Notes: generated by a model from the letters alone, not told the origin. A stretch of DNA of 37,080 nucleotides from Quinella sp. 1Q7 (GCA_015206805.1 JADEZP010000013.1:1-37080), one strand, 5' to 3'. Positions 1 through 8,841 are shown, counted from the stretch's first letter. Program-made: numbers and translations.

Positions 1-220
1 AAAGTCCGTTAAGGCGTGCACGTCGATAAAAGCTGTGCACGGTAAAGACTGGTGGGAAATCGTGCGGTAAATTACGCCACTGACAGCCCGTTTTCACCAG
101 ATACAACACCGCATTGACCAATTCGCGTTTATCCCATTTGCGTTTTCGCATATTGACGAACAAAGGCGCGATAACGTCCCATTGCTCGTCCGTTAAGTCT
201 GTTTCGTATTTTTTTCTCAT
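1..220 (-). CDS. IS5-type transposase, N-terminal part (cut by window edge)
   Basis: The minus strand from the ATG at 218-220 reads an open frame to the window edge, about 73 residues, beginning [20 protein letters not shown]. The pattern 'LTDEQW..I.PLF', then '[22 protein letters not shown]', is the hallmark of the N-terminal helical domain of IS5-family DDE transposases, which bind the element's ends and move it by cut and paste. The catalytic DDE residues would lie beyond the window. The element points out of the window, so its promoter-proximal end lies near 220-265, directly against the truncated gene at 256-399. It is probably the agent that broke that gene. Whether the transposase itself is intact cannot be judged. 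Confidence 0.85.
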   Translation of the reverse strand, partial: MRKKYETDLTDEQWDVIAPLFVNMRKRKWDKRELVNAVLYLVKTGCQWRNLPHDFPPVFTVHSFYRRARLNGL

Positions 221-239
221 AATGTATCTACTATATCAC

Positions 240-264
240 TATTCAATTTTTATGAACACCTGTT
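240..264. repeat. Probable terminal end of the IS element
   Basis: Between the transposase start and the gene remnant lies an AT-rich stretch whose reverse complement contains GTGTTCATAAAAATTGAA. This resembles the TGTTCATAAAA-type terminal inverted repeats of some IS5-family elements. The sequence CTAA at 265-268 follows it and could be target sequence. The other end of the element is outside the window, so neither the inverted repeat nor a target duplication can be confirmed. This is an inference from position and resemblance. Confidence 0.35.
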
Positions 265-399
265 CTAAGCGATAACGTAATGTCGTACATCTATCAGCCG
301 TACTGCCAAGCACTGAAAAATTCCCTCGACATCGTCCGCCAATCCTACGACAAAGATTTTATCAAGGGTATCGTCTGGTTCGATTACAAATTTTGGTAA
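256..399 (+). pseudogene. C-terminal remnant of a gene cut by the IS element
   Basis: An open frame enters from the IS boundary and ends at TAA 397-399. It reads about 47 residues, with central text SYIYQPYCQALKNSLDIVRQ and the end FIKGIVWFDYKFW. There is no ribosome binding site in front of the internal ATG at 280, and the codon use matches the genes that follow, so this is most likely the 3' end of a larger coding sequence whose front was separated by the insertion. I do not recognise the family. Its position just before methyltransferase, epimerase and aminotransferase genes suggests that it belonged to the same glycan-synthesis cluster. Confidence 0.55.
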
Positions 400-414
400 C
401 AAGGAGAATTGCTC

Positions 415-1097
415 ATGCCAACCATCGATTTAAATACATCGCCGTATCTCGAAGGAAATTTCCCGTCTTATGCCGTCGCGGTGAGGCTGCCTTTGAACGT
501 GACGGAGTCGCCTTCCCGCGTGAAGAATATCGCTTCCCGTTATTGGCGGCTTTGATGTATGTCGCTGCTCATGAACGCCGATTGACCGTCCTCGACTTCG
601 GCGGCTCCCTCGGCAGTACATTCTTCCAAAATCGTAAATTGCTCGACGGTCTCCCCGTAAATTGGAACGTCGTCGAACAACCGCACTTCGTCGATTACGG
701 CAATGCCAACGTCCCCGAAGTCAACTTCTACTGCAAAATCAGCGACCTCCGCCACAAAAATATCAACCTCGCAATCGCCTCAAGCTCGCTGATTTACGTC
801 GACGACCCGATTAAATATCTGACCGACCTGCTCAACGTCCACGCAAAATTTTTGATAATCGACCGAACGTATTTCAACTTCGCGCCCGCAACTCGAATCG
901 CGCTGGAGCACGTGCCCGAATCAATTTACAAAGCCGTCTACCCGATAACGTTGCTCAACATCGCCGAATTTGAATCAATCGTTACCAAATTTTATCGTCC
1001 CGTCTTTTACATGCCGACCGAAGATATGATGCCGTTCATCGAAGGCAATAACGCGCAAATCACTCCCTGCCACGGTTGGCTGTTCCAACATTTGTGA
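415..1097 (+). pseudogene. Frameshifted TIGR04325-type methyltransferase
   Basis: An ATG at 415 sits well placed behind AAGGAGAA and encodes MPTIDLNTSPYLEGNFPSYA, which fits the start of TIGR04325 (LIC12133-type) putative methyltransferases, but this frame stops at 553-555. From about 478 the family match continues in another frame: GEAAFERDG, then FPLLAALMYVAA, then VLDFGGSLGSTFFQNRKLL, then a core that runs to TGA at 1095-1097. VLDFGGSLGS is the S-adenosylmethionine-type glycine motif typical of the family. By my memory of the family, about 25 residues are also missing between the two parts, so the lesion is probably an out-of-frame deletion near 460-480. The longest open frame would need an unsupported TTG at 393. 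Members of this family usually sit in surface-glycan or flagellin-glycan clusters. Confidence 0.7.
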
Positions 1098-1105
1098 GGC
1101 TCAAT

Positions 1106-2107
1106 ATGAATCTCAACGGCTCTAACGTCTTGATAACCGGCGGTTGCGGCTTCATCGGCAGTAACCTCGCAATTCGCCTCGTCAATGAAGGTGCCCGCGT
1201 CACGCTCCTCGATTCAATGCTTGACGATTACGGAGCAAATCTTTTCAACATCGCCACAATCAAAGACCGCGTTCAAATTAATTTCTCCGATATGCGCGAC
1301 GAACACAGCCTCCGTTACCTCGTTCGCGACAAAGATTTTATCTTCAACCTCGCGGGGCAAGTTTCCCACCTCGACAGCATGACGCAACCTTTCATGGATA
1401 TGGAAGTCAATCTTCGCGCACAACTCACCCTGCTGGAAGCTTGCCGCCACTTCGCGCCCGACGCCGTCATAATTTACGCAAGCACCCGCCAAATTTACGG
1501 CAAACCGATTTATCTGCCCGTCGACGAAAATCATCCGCTCCAACCGCCCGACGTCAACGGCATCAACAAATTGGCGGCGGAATACTACCACAGCTTGTAC
1601 ACCCGCGTTTACGGCGTCCGCACCGTTTCACTACGGCTGACCAATACTTACGGTCCGCGCCAACTCATCAAAAACAGTCGCCAAGGTTTTATCGGCTGGT
1701 TCGTTAATCGCGCCGTCACCGACAACACAATCGAACTTTTCGGCACGGGCGAATAAATCCGCGACTTCAATTTCGTCACCGATGTCGTCGACGCGCTATG
1801 CCGAGCCGCTGAAAATCCCGACACTTACGGCAATGTTTACAACCTTTCGGGCGAACAAGCCTCGCTGAAAACCGTCGCCGAACTTTTGATTCACTTCGCC
1901 GGCACCGGCAATTTGAAAATCGTCCCCTTCCCCGAAGCTCGTAAAAAAATCGACATCGGAGATTTTTACGGCACGAGCGAAAATTTCCAACGCGCGACGT
2001 CGTGGCGACCAAATGTCTCGCTCGCCGACGGACTCCGTCAAACCGTCGACTACTACAAAAAATTCAAGCAACACTACCTGCCCGATTCGAGGTGCTCAAA
2101 TGTCTAA
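1106..2107 (+). pseudogene. NAD-dependent sugar epimerase/dehydratase with in-frame stop
   Basis: This is a short-chain dehydrogenase/reductase of the extended type that would act on a nucleotide sugar. The ATG at 1106 follows GAGG at a good distance. The N-terminus has the Rossmann motif GGCGFIGSN, followed by the core and the motif NGINKLAAEYYH, a variant of the YxxxK motif in which Asn replaces the usual Tyr, as I recall for a subgroup of nucleotide-sugar epimerases. At codon 217 the reading GTGE-stop-IRDFNFVTDVVDAL occurs: TAA at 1754-1756 stands where the family has Gln, as in GEQ(I/L)RDF, so a single C to T change of CAA explains it. The same frame then continues without a break to TAA 2105-2107, giving about 333 codons in total. 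The product would be truncated before its substrate-binding C-terminal lobe. Confidence 0.8.
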
Positions 2108-3172
2108 AATACCGTTCCTAAATCTGCGCGAAGCCAATCTGCCTATCGAGCCCGAAATTTTGGACGCCTACTTGCCGACGACTTGCGCGGAAAAAATTTC
2201 GGATTCGTCGCGGGCTGTAATTCCGGCACCGACGCCCTGATTCTGTCGCTCAAGGCGGCGGGCGTTAATCGTGGCGACGAAGTCATAACCGTTTCCCACA
2301 CCGCAATTCCGACCGTCGCCGCTATCGTCAGCGCAGGCGCAATCCCCGTTTTCGTCGACATCGACCCCGCGACTTGGGTTATGGACGTTCGCAATGTCAA
2401 AGCCGCCGTCACGCCGAAGACTAAGGCGATTGTTCCCGTTCATCTTTACGGCAACATGGTCGACGTCCACGCCATAAAAAAAATCCTCCGCGAACTCAAT
2501 CGCGGGGACATCAAAATCGTTGAAGACTGTGCGCAGGCTCAAGGCTCCACGCTCCAAAATCTTCAGGCGGGCACTATCGGCGACTTCGGCGCGTTCAGCT
2601 TCTACCCAAGCAAAAATATCGGCGCACTCGGCGACGCGGGCGCGGTCTTCACTGCCGACGAATCCGCTCACAAAAAAATCCTCTCGTACCGCAACTACGG
2701 TCAAAAGGATCGTTATCATGCCGACGTTATCGGCGGGCTCAACAGCCGACTCGACGAAATTCAAGCCGCTGTTTTATCCGTCAAGCTCAAACATTTGCAC
2801 ACGTGGATTGCCCAAAAATCTCGGCTCATGGACGCTTACCGAACTGCGCTTGCCGATACGCCGTTGACTTTCCAAACCGTCACGCAAGGTTGCTCGCCCG
2901 CGTGGAATCTGTGCGTTGTCAAGCTCGACGAAAATTTCAGCCGCGACGACTTCCAAGCCCGATTGCTCGACGCGGGACTGCAAACGCTCGTTCATTATCC
3001 GCTGCCGAATCATCTGCAACCCGCATTTAAAAATTTCTGCCGCACGCCGTTGCCCGTCACAGAGTCGTTGGCGAATCAAATCTTATCGTTGCCGTTCAGT
3101 CACGCTCTCGACGAATCGACACTCAACAAAATCACGGCGATAATAAAATCCGTCGCCGCTCAACTCAAATGA
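2100..3172 (+). pseudogene. Frameshifted DegT/DnrJ/EryC1/StrS sugar aminotransferase
   Basis: This encodes a PLP-dependent sugar aminotransferase. The ATG at 2100, behind GAGGTG and overlapping the end of the epimerase gene, starts MSKIPFLNLREANLPIEPEI, the usual beginning of the family, but that frame stops at 2240. The rest is in another frame from about 2172: LRGKNFGFVAGCNSGTDALI, the VEDCAQAQG motif, and SFYPSKNIGALGD with the PLP-binding Lys encoded at 2612-2614. It runs normally to TGA 3170-3172. The stretch that normally carries the SGWYIxGxE segment, roughly 20 residues, is absent at the junction (about 2160-2180), so an out-of-frame deletion is the likely lesion. Family members make amino sugars for LPS, capsule or glycosylated flagellin. 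Confidence 0.75.
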
Positions 3173-4305
3173 CGCTTCAGCTTCAAAATCCGACGGACAC
3201 TTTCATCAATCCGCGACTCCGAAATTTCGCCGCGCCGAACCGCGTTTAATATGCCGTCGTAAACAATTCGCTGACTTTCGTAATTGTGGCAGACAAGCGC
3301 AATGTCGCCGCCCGCCAATATCGTTTTAACACCCAGCGTCGAAAGTTCGACGTTGTTTTTTATTGCGCCCATTTCCAAATCGTCAGTCACGACAACGCCG
3401 TCAAAGCCCATGTCGCCGCGCAAAAGTTCCGTCATCACCGCATGCGACAAGCTCGCTGAATTTTCCGCGTCAAGTGCGTCGTACTTCAAGTGCCCGACCA
3501 TAATCATGAATTTTGAATCGTCGTGCCCGCTGATGATTTTTCGGAACGGCAAAAAGTCTTCAGCCTCCAAAACGTCCCTGCCAACTTCCACGCTCGAAAC
3601 TGCTTTGTGAGGGTCAATCTTGCTCCGACCAATGCCGGGGAAATGTTTCAGCGTGTACAAAAAATTTTCCGACTCGTAACCTTGAGCCGCCGCCTCAACA
3701 AATTCCGCAACCGTTTGAGCATCGTCACCGAATGAACGCGTGTCCCGACTGCCGACATCCGCCACCGGTGCAAAATTTATGTTCACGCCGACGCTGCGCA
3801 AAAGTCCCGCGTTGTACCGTGCCCAATACGTCGCGGCGGACGTGTCGCCCGATATGCCGACTTCCTCTTGCGACGGCGCGGGCGGCAAAAAATCTCGACC
3901 TCGCGCAACTCGACCGCCTTCCTCGTCGAGCGCAATCAGCAACGGATATTTCTGCCCCGCGAACGCTTGAATGTCGTCCGATAATTTCTTCGCCTGCGCG
4001 ACGTCCAGCAAGTTCCTGTCAAAAAAAATCACGCCGCCGAAATGAAACGTGCTCAACAAATATTTTATGTCGTCGTTGAGCTCCGTGCCGTAAAATCCGA
4101 CCATCATCATCTGACCGATTTTTTCTTCAAGCGTCATCGACCGCAACGCTTCGTCAATCGGATTCGGCTTCGGTAAGTCGATACTTGCCGCAGAAATTTC
4201 TCCGCCGCGCATGTCAGCCGTCACAATGTTTCCTTCGCCGAGACAACCGCATATCAACACGCTGATCATCACAAAAAAAAATATGATTAAACGTTTTCGG
4301 CTCAT
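3160..4305 (-). CDS. GH3 beta-N-acetylhexosaminidase-like lipoprotein (NagZ type)
   Basis: This is a glycoside hydrolase family 3 enzyme expected to remove N-acetylglucosamine from muropeptides or other beta-linked N-acetylhexosamine glycans at the cell surface. I chose the ATG that gives MSRKRLII because the upstream GGAGGT is 8 bases from it, whereas a GTG two codons earlier is too close. A signal peptide ends in a lipobox-like ICGC, so export and lipid anchoring are likely. The GH3 barrel follows from about residue 50. It contains ALDEEGGRVAR, KHFPGIGRSKIDPH with the Asp-x-His acid/base pair (about D231 and H233), and GVVVTDDLEMGA with the likely nucleophile at about D308. At about 381 residues it is the usual size for a single-domain NagZ-type enzyme. 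It converges on the aminotransferase pseudogene with a 13-base overlap. Confidence 0.88.
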   Translation of the reverse strand: MSRKRLIIFFFVMISVLICGCLGEGNIVTADMRGGEISAASIDLPKPNPIDEALRSMTLEEKIGQMMMVGFYGTELNDDIKYLLSTFHFGGVIFFDRNLLDVAQAKKLSDDIQAFAGQKYPLLIALDEEGGRVARGRDFLPPAPSQEEVGISGDTSAATYWARYNAGLLRSVGVNINFAPVADVGSRDTRSFGDDAQTVAEFVEAAAQGYESENFLYTLKHFPGIGRSKIDPHKAVSSVEVGRDVLEAEDFLPFRKIISGHDDSKFMIMVGHLKYDALDAENSASLSHAVMTELLRGDMGFDGVVVTDDLEMGAIKNNVELSTLGVKTILAGGDIALVCHNYESQRIVYDGILNAVRRGEISESRIDESVRRILKLKRHLS

Positions 4306-4632
4306 TGCCACGCACCTCCGTCGTATATCTCAAGTCCGCCGTTCCCGACACTAACTGCAAATTCTCAACGTCCACGACCGACGAATAATCGTCACCGCAA
4401 AAAAATTTTTTGGAACATCACTGTGCAAATTGTTCGCGCGCTCCGCAAATCGATACAAACTGTACAAAATAATCAATCGTTCGGGATTATGCCACGCTTT
4501 TAATGTCGCTGATGTTCGCCGCGATTTTATCATACATTCCCGATAAATTCCAGAATCAGCCCGCCAAATCAAGACTTTTTTACACAGCGCGTTGATAAAC
4601 ATAATCATTCATTACCGACGGTGTTTGTTTCA

Positions 4633-4665
4633 AAATCAACACAAATCAATCTTAATTTATGTTGA
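4633..4665 (+). promoter_or_regulatory. Possible regulator-binding repeats upstream of ulaG
   Basis: Directly upstream of the ulaG promoter the heptamer AAATCAA occurs twice, at 4633-4639 and 4643-4649, exactly ten bases apart and so on the same helix face. TCAACA at 4636-4641 is also matched by TGTTGA at 4660-4665, which overlaps the -35 box. Either arrangement could be an operator for the DeoR-family regulator encoded in the operon. The repeats are seen in the sequence; the link to the regulator is inference. Confidence 0.35.
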
Positions 4666-4691
4666 CATCCCTACTATCAAAAGCTTATAAT
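4662..4691 (+). promoter_or_regulatory. Consensus sigma-70/sigma-A promoter for the ascorbate operon
   Basis: A perfect TTGACA at 4662-4667 and a perfect TATAAT at 4686-4691 are separated by 18 bases. This gives a leader of roughly 60 bases before the ulaG start. It is the best promoter in the window and probably drives the whole run from ulaG onward. Such a strong core usually needs repression, which fits a DeoR-type repressor gene within the operon. Confidence 0.8.
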
Positions 4692-4758
4692 CATATAAAA
4701 TGATTTACTGGTTTTAATTACGACGCAAAGCGTCAGATTTTAGGAAGGTGGCGAAAGC

Positions 4759-5859
4759 ATGAGCAAAATTTCCGAAATGACTCGTGACAAGTGGATCGCC
4801 TCTACGTTCCCCGAATGGGGCACTTGGCTGGTCGAAGACATCGAGTCCGCAGTAGTTCCCGAAGGTCAAGTCGCCATGTGGTGGCTCGGCTGTACCGGTA
4901 TCTGGTTCAAAACGCCCGGTAACGCCAACATCACCATCGACCTGTGGTGCGGCAACGGCAAACGCACTCACGGCGACGGCAAAATGAAACCCGGTCATCA
5001 AATGGCCAACATGTGCGGTTGCAGAAGTATGCAACCCAATCTGCGCAACGTCCCGTTCGTTATCGACCCGTTCGCGTTCAAACAAGTTGATGCGGTTTTG
5101 GCAACTCATTATCATCAAGACCACATGTCCGCAGAATGGGCTGCTCACGTCATCAACAGCGGTATGACCACAATCGAAGACGGCAAAGAAATTCCCGTGC
5201 CCTTTATCGGTCCGAAAAAATCCGTCGAAACGTGGATTAAATGGGGCGTTCCTGCCGAACGTTGCCGCGAAGTTAAACCCGGAGACACCTTCAAAATCAA
5301 GGATATCGAAATCGTCTGCCTCGACAGCTTCGACAGAACTTGTATCGTCACCACCGACGACACCAGCGAAAATCGCGAAGAACTCACCGGTAAATGCCCG
5401 ACCGATATGGACGAAAAAGCCGTCAACTATCTGCTCAAAACGCCCGGCGGAAATATCTACCATTCCGGCGACTCCCACTTCTCGATTTACTTCGCTAAAC
5501 ACGGCAAAGACTACGATATCGATGTCGCGTTCGCTTCCTTCGGCGAAAACCCAATCGGCATGCAGGACAAGATGACTTCAATCGATGTCCTCCGTATGGC
5601 CGAAAACCTCAAATGCAAAGTCGTCGTCCCGATTCATTGGGATGTGTGGACGAATTTCCAAGCGGACTGCGAAGAAATTAAACTCCTTTACGACTTCAAG
5701 AAAGATCGCAACGAATACAAATTCCACCCGTTCTTCTGGCAGGTCGGCGGCAATTACATGTATCCTCGCGACAAGGATAAAATCTACTTCCACCACCGCC
5801 GCGGCTTTGAAGATTGTTTCGAGTATCCGCAGAATATTCCGTTCCGCTCCTGCTTGTAA
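4759..5859 (+). CDS. ulaG: L-ascorbate-6-phosphate lactonase UlaG
   Basis: UlaG is a cytoplasmic metallo-beta-lactamase-fold enzyme that hydrolyses L-ascorbate-6-phosphate to 3-keto-L-gulonate-6-phosphate, the first intracellular step of anaerobic ascorbate use. The protein has 366 residues, close to the E. coli enzyme. It shows VAMWWLGCTGIWFKTPG near residue 40, the metal motif THYHQDH at 116-122 and a second metal-site stretch YHSGDSHFS further on. An AGGAAGG ribosome binding site precedes the ATG. It is the first gene after the consensus promoter, and the genes behind it encode the ascorbate PTS and UlaE/UlaF, so the assignment is strong. Confidence 0.93.
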   Translation: MSKISEMTRDKWIASTFPEWGTWLVEDIESAVVPEGQVAMWWLGCTGIWFKTPGNANITIDLWCGNGKRTHGDGKMKPGHQMANMCGCRSMQPNLRNVPFVIDPFAFKQVDAVLATHYHQDHMSAEWAAHVINSGMTTIEDGKEIPVPFIGPKKSVETWIKWGVPAERCREVKPGDTFKIKDIEIVCLDSFDRTCIVTTDDTSENREELTGKCPTDMDEKAVNYLLKTPGGNIYHSGDSHFSIYFAKHGKDYDIDVAFASFGENPIGMQDKMTSIDVLRMAENLKCKVVVPIHWDVWTNFQADCEEIKLLYDFKKDRNEYKFHPFFWQVGGNYMYPRDKDKIYFHHRRGFEDCFEYPQNIPFRSCL

Positions 5860-5935
5860 AATTTGTGACCGACTCACCCGCAAAAAATTTTTTCCAAAAT
5901 TCAATGCCTATCTACAAAAATATTTCGACAACAGT

Positions 5936-5941
5936 TATAAT
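5936..5941 (+). promoter_or_regulatory. Weak internal promoter candidate before the regulator gene
   Basis: The 151-base gap between ulaG and the regulator gene contains a perfect TATAAT at 5936-5941, but the -35 position (about 5913-5918, TACAAA) is poor. It could provide low constitutive expression of the regulator. No terminator is visible in the gap, so read-through from the upstream promoter is equally possible. Confidence 0.3.
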
Positions 5942-6010
5942 GAACATAACGCACAAATTCACCTCTCGGACTATGAGAATTGCGTAATGCTTTAAAGGGG
6001 AGTCGGTTAT

Positions 6011-6802
6011 ATGAGAAACAACCAAAAGACCGTTCAACGACGTCGGCAACAAATTCTGGAAATGGTACTCGATGCCGGAGAAATTTCGGTGTCTGAACTT
6101 GCACAAGCTCACAAAATTTCAGACATGACAGTTCGTCGCGACTTGCAGTACCTCGAAGCTCAAAATTTACTTTGGCGAACACACGGCGGCGCAAATTCGA
6201 TTGAGCACATACGCGAAATAAAATGCTACAGCGAAAATATCATTTTGTGCCGAAATGCAATATCGGAATACGCCGCCCAATTCGTCAAGGACGGAGATAC
6301 CCTCTTCATCAACGGCAGCCGTACCGCGCTCAATATGTTGAAACACGTCCATGATAAAAGCGTCTTCGTCCATACAAATAACGGTGCCGCCGTCAACGAA
6401 AATTATCCCGAAGGTGTCACAATCTGTTTCACGGGCGGAGAACTGCGCAATCACATCATGGTCGGCGAATACGTCATGCGCTATCTGCTGTCGATATCCG
6501 TCAAAAAAATTTTTATCGGTTGTGCCGGTGTCTACGACGACGGAGAATTCCGCTACGACATCCCAACCGAAATCGGTATCAACGAATCTCTCATAAGCCG
6601 CAAGGATAACGAAATCTTTGTCTTGGCAGACCACAGTAAACTAATCAATCGCTCCAGTCATACAAATTTTTACGGCAGCAGCACTTACGACAGGCATATC
6701 ACCTTAATCACAGACGAAAATGCCGACAAAGAATCCGTCGAAAAACTCCGCGAACGCGGCATGGAAATTATCCTCGTACCCGTCAACAAAGAAGATAATT
6801 AA
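6011..6802 (+). CDS. DeoR/GlpR-family transcriptional regulator of the ascorbate operon
   Basis: The protein has 263 residues with the standard two-part layout of the DeoR family. An N-terminal winged helix-turn-helix (about residues 8-60) contains RRQQILEMVLDAGEISVSEL and MTVRRDLQYLE followed by the HGGA turn. A C-terminal sugar-phosphate sensor domain of the DeoRC type includes GDTLFINGSRTALNML and VLADHSKL. Such proteins usually repress sugar operons and release DNA on binding a phosphorylated intermediate. Its place between ulaG and the PTS genes makes ascorbate-6-phosphate or a downstream intermediate the likely effector, as for UlaR in E. coli. The ATG lies 8 bases behind AGGGGAG. Confidence 0.88.
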   Translation: MRNNQKTVQRRRQQILEMVLDAGEISVSELAQAHKISDMTVRRDLQYLEAQNLLWRTHGGANSIEHIREIKCYSENIILCRNAISEYAAQFVKDGDTLFINGSRTALNMLKHVHDKSVFVHTNNGAAVNENYPEGVTICFTGGELRNHIMVGEYVMRYLLSISVKKIFIGCAGVYDDGEFRYDIPTEIGINESLISRKDNEIFVLADHSKLINRSSHTNFYGSSTYDRHITLITDENADKESVEKLRERGMEIILVPVNKEDN

Positions 6803-6853
6803 CGTTCGACTCGGCGACCCCTTCACCGACGCCGAACGAAGGAGGAATTATAA

Positions 6854-7294
6854 GTGTTTAAGGAACTTGTTGAGAAAAAACGCTACTCATTCCACGAAGG
6901 CTTCGACGATTGGCGCGACGCAGTCCGCGCCGCCTGTCAGCCGTTGATTGACGAAGGCGTCGCCGACCCAATCTACCCCGCCGAAATCATCAAAAAGGTC
7001 GAAGAACTCGGTCCGTACATCGTTATCGCGCCCAATATCTGCATTCCGCACGCCCAGGAAGGTCTCGGCGTTCGCGATACCGCAATGTGCTTCATGAAAA
7101 CCGAAAAGCCCGTTCACTTCGACCCCAACGACCCCGAAAAGGACGCGCAAATTTTCGTCGTTCTCGCCTCGGTCGATAACGCCGTTCACCTCCAAAACCT
7201 CGCCGCACTCTCCGACGCGCTCTCTGATGAAGATGTCGTTGCAAAATTATTGGAGGCGAAAACTCCCGAAGACCTGTTGAAGCTCGAAGCGTAA
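6854..7294 (+). CDS. ulaC: PTS ascorbate-type EIIA component (UlaC-like)
   Basis: This is the cytoplasmic phosphocarrier of a PTS: it accepts phosphate from HPr and passes it to EIIB. It has 146 residues and the fold pattern of the mannitol/fructose EIIA family. The phospho-acceptor His is H66 in NICIPHAQEGLGV, followed by a core with VHFDPNDPEKDAQIFVVLA. The start is GTG, chosen because GGAGGAATTATAA lies directly in front. The stop is only 12 bases before the IIC gene, whose ribosome binding site follows the stop codon directly. The assignment to ascorbate rests on the neighbouring UlaA and UlaB homologues. Confidence 0.88.
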   Translation: MFKELVEKKRYSFHEGFDDWRDAVRAACQPLIDEGVADPIYPAEIIKKVEELGPYIVIAPNICIPHAQEGLGVRDTAMCFMKTEKPVHFDPNDPEKDAQIFVVLASVDNAVHLQNLAALSDALSDEDVVAKLLEAKTPEDLLKLEA

Positions 7295-7306
7295 GGAGGT
7301 CTTCAC

Positions 7307-8794
7307 ATGGAAGTATTGCTCGGCATTTGGGAATTTTTCCAAAATAACATCCTGACAAAGCCGCAATTCTTCATCGGCTTTATCGTTCTTATCGGCTATT
7401 TGATGCTCGGCAAACCGATTCACGAATGTATCGCAGGTTTTATCAAAGCAACTGTCGGTTACATGATTTTGGGCGTCGCAAGCGGCGGCTTGGTCGGTAA
7501 CTTCCGCCCCGTCCTCGTCGGTTTGAAAGACCGTTTCGAATTGTCCGCCGCCGTTATCGACCCGTACTTCGGACAGGCCGCCGCGCAAATGTCCGTCGAA
7601 AACGTCGGTCGCTCGTTCTCAATGATGATGCTCGTCCTGTTGCTCGCGTTCACCATGAACATTCTGCTCGTCCTGTTCCGCAAGTACACGAAAATTCGGA
7701 CGCTCTTCATCACAGGACACGTTATGGTGCAACAGTCGTCAACGGCTTTGTGGCTCGTCTTATTCTGCTTCCCCGAACTTCAAGACCCGCAAGTCGTCGT
7801 TATGCTCGGCGTATTGCTCGGCACCTATTGGGCGGTCGGCTCCAACTTAACCGTTGAACCTGTCGCAAAAGTTTCCGAAGGCGGCGGCTTCGCAACAGGT
7901 CACCAACAGATGTTCGGTATCTGGATTACTTCAAAAATCGCCGGCAAAATCGGCGACCCGAAGAAATCGCTTGAGAATCTGAAACTGCCCGGCTTCTTGG
8001 CGATGTTCAATGAAAACGTCGTCGCCACAGGTTGCTTGATGTTCTTCTTCTTCGGCGCGATTATCATGGTGCTCGGTCCCGACCTCATGCACCAAATCGA
8101 TAAGGGCTTCGGTCCGAATCAAAACTTCTACTTCTACATTCTCGAAAAATCGCTGTACTTCGCTGTTTATCTGACAATTCTGCAGCTCGGTATCCGCATG
8201 TTCGTTTCGGAACTGACTAATTCGTTCCAAGGTATCTCCGAAAAAATTCTGCCCGGCTCAATGCCCGCTGTCGACTGCGCCGCTGTCTACGGTTTCGGTC
8301 ATCCCAACGCAGTCACTATCGGATTCTTGTTCGGCGCATTCGGTCAATTGCTCGCAATCCTCGGCTTGATCGTCTTCAACAGCCCGATTCTGATTATCAG
8401 CGGATTCGTGCCGTTGTTCTTCGATAACGCAACCTTCGCCGTTTACGCCAACAAACTCGGCGGTATCCGCGCCGCAACGATTATCCCGTTCTGCAGCGGT
8501 ATCATTCAAGTTTTGGGCGGCGCGTTCGCGGCTCACCACTTCTTGACAGGCGTCTACGGCGGCTGGCACGGCTCTTCCGACTGGGATTATCTGTGGCCAT
8601 TTATCGGCGTCATCATGGAAAATCTGCACGTCGTCGGCGTCATTATCGTCGTCGTCGCGCTATTGGCTATCCCGCAAATTATCTACCGAATGAACAAAGA
8701 TACTTACTTCCTAATCGCTGAAGACTGGGATGCTTACGTTGAACTTGAGGCGAAAAAACAAGGCGTTCCCGTTGACGAGGTCGTCATTAAATGA
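7307..8794 (+). CDS. ulaA: PTS ascorbate permease EIIC (UlaA)
   Basis: This is the membrane channel of the ascorbate PTS. It takes up L-ascorbate and releases it as the 6-phosphate. At 495 residues it is slightly longer than E. coli UlaA. It is strongly hydrophobic, with many membrane segments, for example FFIGFIVLIGYLML near the N-terminus, MMLVLLLAFTMNILLVLF, and a Gly-rich re-entrant-like segment ATIIPFCSGIIQVLGGAF near the end. The family-typical N-terminal text GKPIHECIAGFIKATVGYMI is present. The start is preceded by AAGGAGG. It is translationally tied to the IIA gene upstream, and the IIB gene follows after 47 bases with its own strong ribosome binding site. Confidence 0.93.
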   Translation: MEVLLGIWEFFQNNILTKPQFFIGFIVLIGYLMLGKPIHECIAGFIKATVGYMILGVASGGLVGNFRPVLVGLKDRFELSAAVIDPYFGQAAAQMSVENVGRSFSMMMLVLLLAFTMNILLVLFRKYTKIRTLFITGHVMVQQSSTALWLVLFCFPELQDPQVVVMLGVLLGTYWAVGSNLTVEPVAKVSEGGGFATGHQQMFGIWITSKIAGKIGDPKKSLENLKLPGFLAMFNENVVATGCLMFFFFGAIIMVLGPDLMHQIDKGFGPNQNFYFYILEKSLYFAVYLTILQLGIRMFVSELTNSFQGISEKILPGSMPAVDCAAVYGFGHPNAVTIGFLFGAFGQLLAILGLIVFNSPILIISGFVPLFFDNATFAVYANKLGGIRAATIIPFCSGIIQVLGGAFAAHHFLTGVYGGWHGSSDWDYLWPFIGVIMENLHVVGVIIVVVALLAIPQIIYRMNKDTYFLIAEDWDAYVELEAKKQGVPVDEVVIK

Positions 8795-8841
8795 CGGCTC
8801 GCAACGTAAATTTTTTCACTGTCTGAAAGGAGATTTTCATT

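Larger units (their letters stand above)
4306..4758. other. Intergenic region between divergent genes
   Basis: About 450 bases separate the GH3 gene, which reads left, from ulaG, which reads right. The right third holds a clear promoter and repeats, listed separately. In the left part I see only an 85-codon minus-strand frame without a ribosome binding site or recognisable family. It contains long A and T runs, and I call no gene in it. A small perfect hairpin, GACGC-AAA-GCGTC at 4722-4734, lies in the ulaG leader. Confidence 0.6.

Noticed and set aside
4351-4608. Minus-strand frame of 85 codons in the intergenic region before ulaG
   Set aside because: There is no ribosome binding site, no family resemblance and an unusual composition. 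It may be a very old remnant, but I cannot support a gene.
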